A stretch of 64,000 bases of DNA, from NCBI RefSeq assembly GCF_003086295.3, contig NC_092054.1, positions 52,001,353-52,065,352 on the forward strand, written 5' to 3'. A program made the position numbers and the translations under genes. Below the pieces are notes generated by a model, which saw only the letters and a program-made list of their open reading frames with translations, was not told the origin of the DNA and searched no databases. The stretch is from Arachis hypogaea (taxonomy: Eukaryota > Streptophyta > Magnoliopsida > Fabales > Fabaceae). Below, one piece after another: positions 1 through 10,034 of this stretch. Position 1 is the stretch's first letter. Each line of letters starts with the position of its first letter.

Positions 1-2
1 CT

Positions 3-2810
3 TTAAATTCACAGGAAGAGGAGGCACTTATTCAAGTGCTAAGGACACACAAGACAGCTCTTGGGTGGTCCATAGGTGACCTTAAGGGCATAAGCCCAGC
101 TAGATGCATGCACAAAATCTTATTGGAGGATAATGCCAAACCAGTGGTTCAACCACAGAGGCGGCTAAATCCAGCCATGAAAGAAGTAGTGCAGAAAGAG
201 GTCACCAAACTACTAGAGGCTGGGATTATTTATCCTATTTCTGATAGCCCCTGGGTGAGCCCTGTCCAAGTCGTCCCAAAAAAGGGAGGCATGACAGTGA
301 TTCATAATGAAAAAAATGAACTGGTTCCTACAAGAACAGTTACAGGGTGGCGCATGTGTATTGACTATAGAAGGCTCAATACAGCCACCAGAAAGGATCA
401 TTTTCCTTTACCATTCATAGACCAGATGCTAGAAAGACTAGCAGGTCATGATTATTACTGCTTTTTGGATGGCTACTCAGGCAATAACCAGATTGCAGTA
501 GATCCCCAGGATCAAGAGAAAACAGCATTCACATGTCCATCCGGAGTGTTTGCTTATAGAAGGATGCCATTTGGGCTATGTAATGCGCCTGCAACCTTCC
601 AGAGATGCATGCTCTCTATTTTCTCTGATATGGTGGAAAAATTTCTGGAAGTCTTCATGGATGACTTCTCAGTATATGGAGACTCATTCAGCTCCTGTCT
701 TGATCACCTGAAACTTGTTCTGAAAAGATGCCAAGAGACCAACCTAGTTTTAAACTGGGAAAAGTGTCACTTCATGGTGACTGAAGGAATTGTTCTTGGG
801 CATAAAATCTCAAACAAGGGAATAGAGGTGGATCAAGAAAAAATAGAGGTAATTGAAAAATTACCACCACCTGCCAATGTTAAGGCAATCAGAAGCTTTC
901 TGGGGCACACAGGATTCTATAGGAGGTTTATAAAGGATTTTTCAAAAATTGCAAAACCTTTAAGCAATCTGCTAGCTGCTGACACGCCATTTGTGTTTAA
1001 CACAGAGTGCCTACAGGTGTTTGAAACGCTGAAAGCTAAGCTGGTCACAGCACCAGTCATTTCTGCACCAGACTGGACGTTACCATTTGAGCTAATGTGT
1101 GATGCCAGTGATCACGCCATTGGTGCAGTATTGGGACAGAGGCATGACAAGCTTCTGCATGTCATTTATTATGCTAGTCGCATTCTAAATGATGCCCAAA
1201 AAAACTACACAACCACAGAAAAAGAATTACTTGCAGTGGTTTACGCCATTGACAAGTTCAGATCATACTTAGTAGGATCAAAAGTGATTGTGTATACTGA
1301 TCATGCTGCTCTTAAATATCTTCTTACAAAGCAGGATTCAAAACCCAGGCTCATTAGATGGGTGTTGCTTCTGCAAGATTTTGATATAGAAATAAGAGAC
1401 AGAAAAGGGACAGAGAACCAAGTGGCTGATCATCTATCACGGATAGAGCCAGTAGAAGGGAAGCCCCTCCCCTCTCTTGAGATCTCTGAGATGTTTCCAG
1501 ATGAGCACTTGTTTGCCATTCAGGAAACACCATGGTTTGCCGATATTGCAAACTATAAAGCTGCAAGGTTCATACCCAAGGAGTACAACAGGATACAGAA
1601 GAAAAAATTAATTACTGATGCAAAGTACTACTTGTGGGATGAACCTTATCTCTTTAAGAGATGTGCAGACGGAATTATCCGTAGGTGTGTGCCTAGAGAA
1701 GAAGCACAGAGGATCCTGTGGCATTGCCACGGATCTCAATATGGAGGCCATTCCGGAGGTGAGCGAACAGCCACCAAGGTCCTCCAATGTGGCTTCTATT
1801 GGCCCATACTCTATAAAGATTCCCGAGAGTTTGTACGTAACTGTGACAGTTGCCAAAGAGCTGGCAATCTGCCTCATGGTTACGCCATGCCTCAACAAGG
1901 AATCTTGGAGATTGAGTTGTTTGACGTATGGGGAATTGACTTCATGGGACCTTTCCCACCATCATACTCAAACACTTATATTCTGGTGGCAGTTGATTAT
2001 GTATCAAAATGGGTTGAGGCCATTGCCACACCCACCAATGATACTAAAACGGTGCTGAAGTACCTCCAGAAACATATCTTTAGCAGGTTCGGTGTCCCTA
2101 GAATACTAATCAGTGATGGGGGCACTCACTTCTGCAATAAACAGCTTTACTCTGCCATGGTTCGGTATGGGATTCGCCACAAGGTGGCTACTCCATATCA
2201 TCCACAAACTAATGGGTAAGCTGAAGTCTCTAACAGAGAATTAAAGAGAATCCTGGAACGGACAGTAAATACCCGTAGAAAGGATTGGGCACGGAGCTTG
2301 GATGATGCTCTGTGGGCTTACAGAACAGCATTCAAGACCCCTATAGGGACCTCTCCATACCAACTCGTGTATGGTAAGGCATGTCACCTGCCTGTGGAAT
2401 TGGAACATAAGGCCTACTGGGCAACCAGATTCCTAAATTTTGATGCCAAATTAGCAGGAGAAAAAAGATTGCTCCAGCTAAATGAGCTAGAGGAGTTCAG
2501 ATTCACAGCTTTCGAAAATGCCAAGCTTTATAAAGAGAAATCAAAAAAGTGGCATGACAGAAAGCTGTCATCTAGAATCTTTGAACCAAGATAGAAGGTT
2601 CTGCTGTTCAACTCTAGACTCAGGCTATTCCCCGGGAAATTGAAATCCCGGTGGAGGGGACCATACGTGATTACAAGCGTATCACCATATGGTTATGTAG
2701 AGCTTCAAGATATTGACTCTGACAAGAAGTTCATTGTTAATGGACAGAGAATCAAGCACTATCTTGAAGGCAATGTTGAGCAAGAGTGCTCAAGGTTGAA
2801 GCTAGATTAA
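3..2810 (+). pseudogene. Ty3/gypsy pol (RT-RNase H-integrase), 5' end outside window
   Basis: This is the 3' part of a gypsy-type polyprotein; the frame is already open at the left edge. In order it shows a reverse transcriptase core with the FMDD catalytic motif near 654-665, RNase H (DASDHAIG near 1098, [21 protein letters not shown]), an H-C-H-type zinc-binding integrase N-terminus ([13 protein letters not shown] near 1722) and the DDE core (GIDFMGPF near 1938, SDGGTHF near 2113, Glu in [10 protein letters not shown] after the first stop). Two in-frame stops interrupt it: TAA at 2217-2219 where NGQAEV is expected, and TAG at 2592-2594 where PGQKV is expected. Both are consistent with single C-to-T changes in Gln codons. 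The frame otherwise continues to TAA at 2808-2810, so decay is recent or slight. It belongs to the plus-strand element ending in the LTR at 4805-6343. Confidence 0.93.
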
Positions 2811-3000
2811 AAGCTCAACAAGGTCCAGCTAAGGACATTAAAGAAGCGCTTGTTGGGAGGCAACCCAACTTTTATTTACTTTCATGGTTTTTCATGTTTT
2901 ATTAGGTTCATGATCATGTGGAGTCACAAAATAAATATTAAAAATTGAAAACGGAATCAAAAACAGCAGAAGAAAAATCACACCCTGGAGGAAGCACCTG

Positions 3001-3175
3001 TCTGGCGTTCAACGCCAGAACAGAGCATGGTTCTGGCGCTGAACGCCCAAAATGGGCAACATCCTGGCACTGAACGCCCAGAACAAGCATGGTTCTGGCG
3101 TTCAACGCCAGAAATGGCTAGTAAATGGGCATTGAACGCCCAAAATGGGCACCAACCTGGCACTGAACGCCCAGA
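3001..3175. repeat. Cluster of GGCGTTCAACGCC / GGCGTTGAACGCCC palindromes
   Basis: Five to six near-palindromic units, alternating between the forms TGGCGTTCAACGCCAGA and GGGCATTGAACGCCCA, are spaced by short unrelated tracts with words such as CATGGTT and AATGGGC. The same motif recurs in LTRs (5177-5290, 14285-14322, 19313-19395, 30875-30980, 62110-62215), in the 3' region at 22515-22757 and inside gag (26800-27035) of this family. Confidence 0.85.
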
Positions 3176-3411
3176 GTTGTGTGCAAGGGCATTTTGCATG
3201 CCTAAATTGGTGCAGGGATGTAAATGCCTTGACACCTCAAGATCTGTGGACCTCACAGGATCATTTCAAGATCTGTGGACCCCACAGGATCCCCACCTTC
3301 CCTCCTCATAATCCTAGTTTTTTTTCACATCTTCTTCTTCATCTATTCCTTCTTCTTTTGCTCGAGGGCGAGCAACATTCTAAGTTTGGTGTGGTAAAAC
3401 AATTATGTGAA

Positions 3412-3461
3412 GGATCTATAGCTCAGTGGTAGAACATGTGGCTGCAAATCAAGAGATCCCT
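3412..3461 (+). pseudogene. tRNA-Cys(GCA)-like segment inside retroelement 3' region
   Basis: The run from GGATCTATAGCTCAGTGGT through GCTGCAAATCAAGAGATCCC matches the 5' acceptor strand, D arm and anticodon arm of a plant tRNA-Cys, with GCA in the anticodon position and a good A box (TAGCTCAGTGG). The D stem has one mismatch (GAAC for GAGC) and the anticodon stem one or two. The T arm and 3' acceptor strand are not recognisable: the next bases read TGTGATACCTCAGGGG instead of a TTCAAATC loop. It cannot fold as a full tRNA. I infer a tRNA-derived insertion or chance capture, decayed at the 3' half. Confidence 0.6.
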
Positions 3462-4804
3462 GTGATACCTCAGGGGATGCACTTCCCTCCACATAATTAT
3501 TGGAAGCAACTGAGGATAGAAATACCAAAAATCACTAGGAATCAAGCCACAAAGGCAAGGAAGAGACATAAAAGAGCTCAAGAACATCATTGGTTCCTCA
3601 AGAAGGAAATGCCATCATCACTAAGGTGGACTCGTTCCTTGTTCTTACTTTTTCTGTTTTTCGTTTTCTCTATGTTAAGTGCTTATCTATGTTTATGTCT
3701 TCATTACATGATCATTAGTAGTAATTAGTGTCTATTTTGATTTTATCCCCAATTAAGTTATAGTCTATTTTTCTCATCATCAACAAACATGAATAAAATA
3801 GTAGATCTTTTGAATAAGAGGCAATAAAGTTTCGAGTTTTTAATAAGAAAAATTCTAATTAGTAACATGTGGTGGCAATGCTTTCTGTCTTCTGAATGAA
3901 TGCTTGAACAGTGCATATGTCTTTTGAATTTGTTGTTTAAGACAGTTAAATATGTTGGCTCTTGAAAGAATGATGAACATGAGACATGTTATTGATAATC
4001 TGAAAAATCATAAAAAATGATTCTTGAAGCAAGAAAAAGCAGCAAAGAACAAAGCTTGCAGAAAAAAAAATATATATATAATAAAATAGGCGAAAAAAAA
4101 TTAGAAAGAAAAAGAAAAAGCAAGCAGAAAAAGCCAAAAGCTCTTAAAACCAAGAGGCAAGAGCAAAAAGCCAATAACCCTTAAAACCAAAAGGCAAGGG
4201 CAAATAAAAAGGATCCCAAGGCTTTGAGCATCAGTGGATAGGAGGGCCTAAAGAAATAAAATCCTGGTCTAAGCGGCTAAACCAAGCTGTCCCTAACCAT
4301 GTGCTTGTGGCGTGTAGGTGTCAAGTGAGAACTTGAGACTGAGCGGTTAAAGTCAAGGTCCAAAGCAAAAAGAAGAGTGTGATTAAGAACCCTGGACACC
4401 TCTAATTGGGGGCTTTAGCAAAGCTGAGCCACAATCTGAAAAGGTTCACTCAATTATGTGTCTGTGGCATTTATGTATCCGGTGGTAATACTGGAAAACA
4501 AAGTGCTTAGGGCCACGGCCAAGACTCATAAAATAGCTGTGTTCAAGAATCATCACACTGAAATAGGAGAATCAATAACATTATCTGAATTCTAAGTTCT
4601 TATAGATGCCAATCACTCTGAGCTTCAATGGAGAAAGTGAGATGCCAAAACTGTTCGGAAGCAAAAAGCTGCTAGTCCCGCTCATCTAATTAAAATCTGA
4701 GTTTCACTCAAAAACTCTGAGATATTATTGCTTCTCAACCCATTAGTCTTCTATTTTATTTGTCTAGTTGCTTGAGGACAAGCAACAGTTTAAGTTTGGT
4801 GTTG

Positions 4805-6343
4805 TGATGAGCGGATATTTTATACGCTTTTTGGGGTTAATTTCATATAATTTTTAGTATGTTTTAGTTAGTTTTTAGTTTATTTTCATTAGTTTTTAGG
4901 AAAAATTCATATTTCTGGACTTAACTATGAGTTGTGTGTTTTTTTGTAATTTCAGGTATTTTTCTGGCTAAAATTGAAGGAGCTAAGCAAAAATCTGATT
5001 CAGGCTGAAAAAGGACTGCTGATGTTGTTGGATTCTGACCTCCCTGCACTCAAAGTGGATTTTCTGGAGCTACAGAACTCGAAATAGCGTGCTTCCAATT
5101 GCGTTAGAAAGTAGACATCGAGGGCTTTCCAGAAATATATAATAGTCCATACTTTGCACGAGGATAGACAACGTAAACTGGCGTTCAACGCCAGTTCTCT
5201 GCCCAATTCTGGCGTCCAGCGCTAGAAAAGGATCAAAAGTTGGAGTTCAACGCCAGAAATGGACCCAAACCTGGAGTTGAACACCCAAAACAGCCTTATG
5301 CACGTGAATTGCTTAAGTCTCAGCCCCAGCACATACCAAGTGGGCCCCAGAAGTGGATCTCTGCACCATCTATCAGAGTTTACTCATTTTCTGTAAACCT
5401 AGGCTACTAGTTTAGTATTTAAACAACTTTTAGAGACTTATTTTACATCTGATGACATTTTAGATCTGAACTTTGTACTTTTTGATGGCATGAGTCTCTA
5501 AACTCCATTGTTGGGGGTGAGGAGCTCTGCTGTGTCTCGATGAATTATTGCAAGTATTTCTGTTTTCTATTCAAACACGCTTGTTCCTATCTAAGATGTT
5601 CATTCGCGCTTAATTGTGATGAAGGTGATGATCCATGACACTCATCACCTTCCTCAAACCATGAACGTGTGCCTGACAACCACCTCCGTTCTATATCCGA
5701 TTGAATGAGTATCTCTTAGATCTCTCAATTAGGATCTTCGTGGTATAAGCTAGAACTGATGGCGGCATTCATGAGAATCCGGAAAGTCTAAACCTTGTCT
5801 GTGGTATTCCGAGTAGGATTCAATGATTGAGTGACTGTGACGAACCTCAAACTCACGAGTGCTGGGCGTAGTGACAGACGCAAAAGGATAGCAGATCCTA
5901 TTCCGGCATGATTGAGAACCTGCAGATGATTAGTCGTGCGGTGACAGCGCATTGGGAATCTTTTCACTGGAAGGATGGATGGTAGCCATTGACAACGGTG
6001 ATCCACCTACACACAGCTTGCCATAGGAGGACGTGCGTGCGTGAATCAGAAGACAGAGGAAAGCAAAGATTCAGAAGACAAAGCATCTCCAAAACTCTAA
6101 CACATTCTCCATTACTGCACAACAAGTAACCTTTAATTTATGCTCTCTTGTTTATTTGCAATTCAACTGATAAACATAATTGACTTCCTGACTAAGATTT
6201 ACAAGATAACCATAGATTGCTTCAAACCAACAATCTCCGTGGGATTCGACCCTTACTCACGTGAGGTATTACTTGGACGACCCGGTGCACTTGCTGGTAA
6301 GTGGTACGAGTTGTGAAAAGTGTGATTCACAATTCGTGCACCA
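4805..6343 (+). repeat. 3' LTR of plus-strand FIDEL-like element
   Basis: It begins TGATGAGCGG and ends CGTGCACCA, the same termini as the LTRs at 18225-19767, 29823-31355 and 61732-63375. The right-hand boundary is clear because sequence from 6344 belongs to a different, opposite-strand element. The expected 5-bp target duplication would be TTGCC at 6344-6348; its partner lies left of the window. The LTR contains GGCGTTCAACGCCA-type palindromes around 5177-5290. Confidence 0.9.
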
Positions 6344-7529
6344 TTGCCCATCCGTCTCAAGCAAAGCATATTCAAGTGAGCTAATTAAGCTTAGAGATGA
6401 GAGATTTACCCACTTGAATGAAGGGATAGATGGTGATGGCTTTGGAGGAGAGGTCTCCAATAACCTTGGCAAGGTGATTTCCAGCTCCATTCCCTTGGGC
6501 TCCTCTTTGACAACTTCCACCTCTTTGCAAGCTTCTTCAATATCAACCTCTTTGCTCTTGGTAGCTTTTTTCCAATTCAATCTCTTCTTCATTGTTCACC
6601 AAGGGCATGGGAGGTTGTTCTTCTTCTTCTTTAATCTCCATGTCAAGTCCAATGGGGGAGGATTCAAATGTAGATAAGAATTCATCAATGATTGAATCCA
6701 TCTCTTGATCATCCCCTTCAAAGTCTTCAACCATGATATGCCTTGGAAGTTGTACACCCTCCTCAACATCAAATTCAAACTCCTTAGAAGGGGGCTCTAT
6801 GACTGGGCTTTCCCATAGACGTTCCGCATCTCCTAAGTCTTCAACCACTTCTTCTTCTTTGATAATTCTGGCTTTCTCCTTACTGTCCACCGGAGTTTGT
6901 AGTGTCTCCTTCATGCTACGTTCTTCATTAGATTCTCCACATGAAGCCATGGGAGTTCCTTGAGTGCCCGAACGTCGGGAAGGTAATCGATTTATTGCTT
7001 GCTCCAGTTGATGAAGGGTTGCATGAAATTAATCTACTGTTTCCTTGAGGCGATCCTGTGATTCTTGGGTTGATGGATATGGACATGGTGCATATGGAGG
7101 TGGTGGTTCTTGGGAGTAATTGGGTTGGAATTGGGGTGGATAGGGTTTAGGGTCATATGGAGGTGAATGGTTGTAGGTGTCTTGTGAGTATGGTGGTTCA
7201 TTGGCATATGATGGAGCTTGCTGGTAACTACAAGAGGGTCCACCATATCTATCATCTTGGTACGCACCTCGGAATGGTTTTTGACCGTAGTAAACTGGTG
7301 GAGGTTGGTTGTCACGAAAAGGTCCACCATAACTATTGTCTTGGCATGCATTGTAGGATGGTCGTTGTCCATGGTATCTTGGAAGGTGTTGTTGCTAAAA
7401 GGGTTGATTAGATCCTCGTGGCTCCTTCCAACTTTGATTGTTCCTACCTTGATGCATGTTCCTGTTATAGCTTCCATTCCTTCCAACAACATTAGAACCA
7501 AACTCAAAGTGATGGGGGTGAGAACTCAT
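6344..7529 (-). pseudogene. Leader ORF of Athila-like element, disrupted
   Basis: Read on the minus strand from an ATG at 7529, it starts MSSHPHHFEFGSN and is rich in Gly, Asn, Gln, Pro and Tyr, followed by an acidic segment (EEELEKSYQEQRG). Stops break it, for example in the 7390-7400 region, and there are frame changes. It aligns in plan with the leader ORF at 59644-61382, which starts MNSHPFGYECSSN. I recognise it as a repeat-family protein with no assigned function; it carries no CCHC knuckle or protease motif that I can see. It is cut at 6344 by the plus-strand LTR element. Confidence 0.65.
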
Positions 7530-7623
7530 AGTAACTAATAAAAATTAAAAACAAAAATAAAAACAAATAAACAAGCAAAATAAAATATTAAAGTAACCAA
7601 TAATAAGGCATACGTTTGCAATT

Positions 7624-7640
7624 CCCCGGCAACGGCGCCA
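7624..7640 (-). other. Primer-binding site, tRNA-Asp type
   Basis: CCCCGGCAACGGCGCCA on the plus strand is the 3' end of plant tRNA-Asp(GTC) including CCA, so the element strand carries its complement TGGCGCCGTTGCCGGGG. Three bases separate it from the LTR at 7644. This fixes the minus-strand orientation of the element. Confidence 0.85.
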
Positions 7641-7643
7641 TTT

Positions 7644-9116
7644 TGATGAACTGAAGATTGATGGTTTAGAATTTACAATAAATTCTCGTTGCAAGTATAG
7701 TTTCTAAACCAAGCAATAATCCTTTCATACAAAAACTTGTTTGTCACTTAAGCAAACCCAATAAAATTGATAATCGAAGTATTGAAACCTCGAGTCATCT
7801 CTCAAGAAATTGCAGGGAGGTATGATTTATTATTAGTTATGGAAAAAGTATATTTTGTTTTGGGTTTTTAAAATAAGGAACAAGTAATTTAAATGGCAAG
7901 AAAAATAAATTAATAATTAGAAAAACTCTTGGCAAGGTATGAAAACTGGAAATTCCATCCTAATTATCCTTATCAGGTGTGATGAGAATTGTTATTGCTC
8001 CCACTTAGTTAACCCTTACTAAATAAAGGAAAGTCAAGTGGACCAATCAATTTGATCCTCAAGTCCTAGTCAACTCCTGTGGAAAGACTAGCTTTAGAGC
8101 GATCCAAATCAATCAGCAATTCCCAATTTTCAATCAACTGTTGAGTCTGATAACTCAAGTGTTACCAATTACTTAACCAAAGCAAAAAGGGAATAAATCT
8201 TAAATTAAATTAAAAGCATTATAAATAGAATAAAACAATCATAAATCTGAAATACCTCAATTTATATTAAATTGAATATTCAAATCTTAACATGGAAAGA
8301 TTCATAAGTCAATTTGGCAACATAAATAATTAACAATTAAAAGCATTAGAGTATCTAAAAGTAAAAGAGAAACATAAATTAAAGAACATTGAACCTGGAG
8401 TGAAGAAAACAAAGGAATCCTAATTCTAAAACCTAAGAGAGAGGAGAGAGCATCTCTATCTAGAAAACTACATCTAAATCCTAAAATTGTGAATAATGAA
8501 TGTTGTATCTCTGTTGTTGTATGAATAGATTGATTCTCCCACTTTATATCCTCTAATCTATATTTTCTGGGCTGAGAACTGGGCCAGAAACAGCCCAGAA
8601 ATTGCTGGGGACGAAATCGGCCACGCTGGTTTTTCTGCAGAACGACGTGTCCGTGTGATTCACGCGTGCACGTCATTTTGCTGTATGGCCACTATAGCAA
8701 ATTATATATCATTTTGAAGCCTCGGACGTTAGCTTTCCAACGCAACTAAAACCACCTCATTTGGACCTTTATAGCTCAAGTTATGACCGTTTGAGTGCGA
8801 AGAGGTCAGGCTGGACAGCTTAGCAATTTCTTCAACTTCTTGTATTCCTTCCACTTTTGCATGCTTCCTTTCCATCCTCTTAGCCATTCCTGCCCTGTAA
8901 ACCCTGAAATCACTTAACACACATATCACAGCATCGAATGGTAATAAAAGAGGATTAATATTAGCAAATATAAGGCCAAAGAAGCATGTTTTCAATCATA
9001 GCACAAAATCAGGAAGGAAAATATAAAACCATGCAATTTATATGAATAAGTGAGTAAAGAATTGATAAAAACCACTCAATTGAGCACAAGATAAACCATA
9101 AAATAGTGGTTTATCA
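7644..9116 (-). repeat. 5' LTR of minus-strand Athila-like element
   Basis: On the plus strand it runs from TGATGAACTG next to the tRNA-Asp primer site to GGTTTATCA. On the element strand that is TGATAAACC...TTCATCA, the same termini as the LTR at 52177-53758. The body shares the pattern TTCTCGTTGCAAGTATAG, the phrase about a third bright boundary near 7800, and an acgtgtccgtg/cacgcgtg GC patch near 8640-8680. Sequence 9117-9121 (AGCAC) would be one copy of its target duplication; the partner is outside the window. Confidence 0.8.
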
Positions 9117-9560
9117 AGCACTGATTGTGAAAACAGAGCACGCTTCCTTGATTTAGTCATGGGCCACGCTTTTAAAAGCATGGCCTAAGGCTCCAAAGTG
9201 TGCCCAAACTCCAAAATGTACCCCAAAATTCCTCTTTTCTCCTTTTGAGCTTATTTTGTGCTTTTTTTCCACTTATTTCCTAAAAAGTTTATAAAATCAA
9301 ATATCAAAGAAATATACTATTTAAGCACAAAGACATTCAATATTTAAGCATTAATCATCAATTTCTTTTATGAAAAAGCATAGAAAACATGCACAAGATG
9401 ACATGTCATCATTTGTCTCATTTATTTTTAGGTGTATCCTTCGTTGTGGTATCCGTATTCTTATGCGGCGTTCTGTCCTCCAAACCAGAGTTGTGATCAT
9501 TGTCAAGGTTGTCCTCCATGATGGTGGGATGACTTCCAGGTTCCACGGCAACGGCGCCAG
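9117..9560 (-). other. Internal leader of Tat-like element plus unclassified sequence
   Basis: The right end holds a primer-binding site (CACGGCAACGGCGCCA, 9544-9559; tRNA-Asp-like) immediately inside the LTR at 9561. Reading leftwards on the minus strand, an ATG overlapping the primer site starts a short basic ORF (MPWNLEVIPPSW...) to 9351. From 9117 to about 9340 there is AT-rich sequence containing CACGCTTTTAAAAGCATGG and the palindrome GATGACATGTCATC (9397-9410), which I cannot assign to a family. Confidence 0.5.
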
Positions 9561-10034
9561 TGTTCCGAGGGTTATCTGAAACTGAAGGTCGATCTCGAAG
9601 GAGATCTGCTATTATGGCCGGAGCTGTCGTGTCTGACTTGCTGAGCCTTGAGATATTGCTGATCCTTGATCACCGGAGGGGGTGGTACCTACAAGAGACT
9701 CCGATGCTTAAGTTAGCACGGGCTTTGAGCAGGTTTTTTGTGTAGAATCAGAGTATGAATTATACCTGGGGGCTCCAATGTATTTATAGTAGTATTTGAG
9801 TGACCTCCCTTGAGATAAGTTTGTTATCTTATCTTATTTTTGGTGAGATCATCTATCTTGTGGCCAGCCACCTTTGAGGTGGGCTGTGTCCTTCAGTCCT
9901 GGGCCTGTCTAGGGCCTCTAGTGATTTGACCGAGCTCTTTAAAAGGAGATCGGTGATGACAAACCTTTACAAGAGGTCGGTTGCTTTTGTCTTCATCCAA
10001 TCTAGATCATGTAGCTCGACCCATGGTATGAACA
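9561..10034 (-). repeat. Short LTR of Tat-like Ty3/gypsy element (minus strand)
   Basis: Plus-strand TGTTCCGAGGG at 9561 follows the primer site directly and the block ends in AACA at 10034, where the sequence switches to another element's coding region. The length is 474 bp. It contains a TATA box on the element strand (TATAAATA, complement of 9781-9788) preceded by sequence typical of LTR U3. The family label (Tat/Ogre-like) is inferred from primer type and LTR style, not from a domain. Confidence 0.6.
9781..9788 (-). promoter_or_regulatory. TATA box in Tat-like LTR
   Basis: The complement of TATTTATA reads TATAAATA on the element strand, about 220 bp upstream of the LTR end that faces the primer site. 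Its position and the GC-rich downstream sequence are as expected for an LTR promoter. Activity is not shown. Confidence 0.4.

Larger units (their letters stand above)
2811..4804 (+). other. 3' non-pol region of plus-strand FIDEL-like element
   Basis: Internal retroelement sequence between pol and the 3' LTR. It opens with a short hairpin, TGTTGGGAGGCAACCCAAC near 2850-2868, also found downstream of pol in the minus-strand copy (near 22912). Then come a cluster of GGCGTTCAACGCC-type palindromes (3001-3175), a tRNA-Cys-like segment (3412-3461) and AT-rich sequence. The stretch from about 3890 to 4804 is clearly related to the pre-LTR region of the minus-strand element (19768-20640). I see no intact env-position ORF here, unlike the remnant in the minus-strand copy. 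Confidence 0.75.

Noticed and set aside
6144..6320. A second DNA-binding or regulatory gene in the FIDEL-like LTR
   Set aside because: The open stretch continues from the LTR into an unrelated element across the 6343 junction and has no conserved domain.
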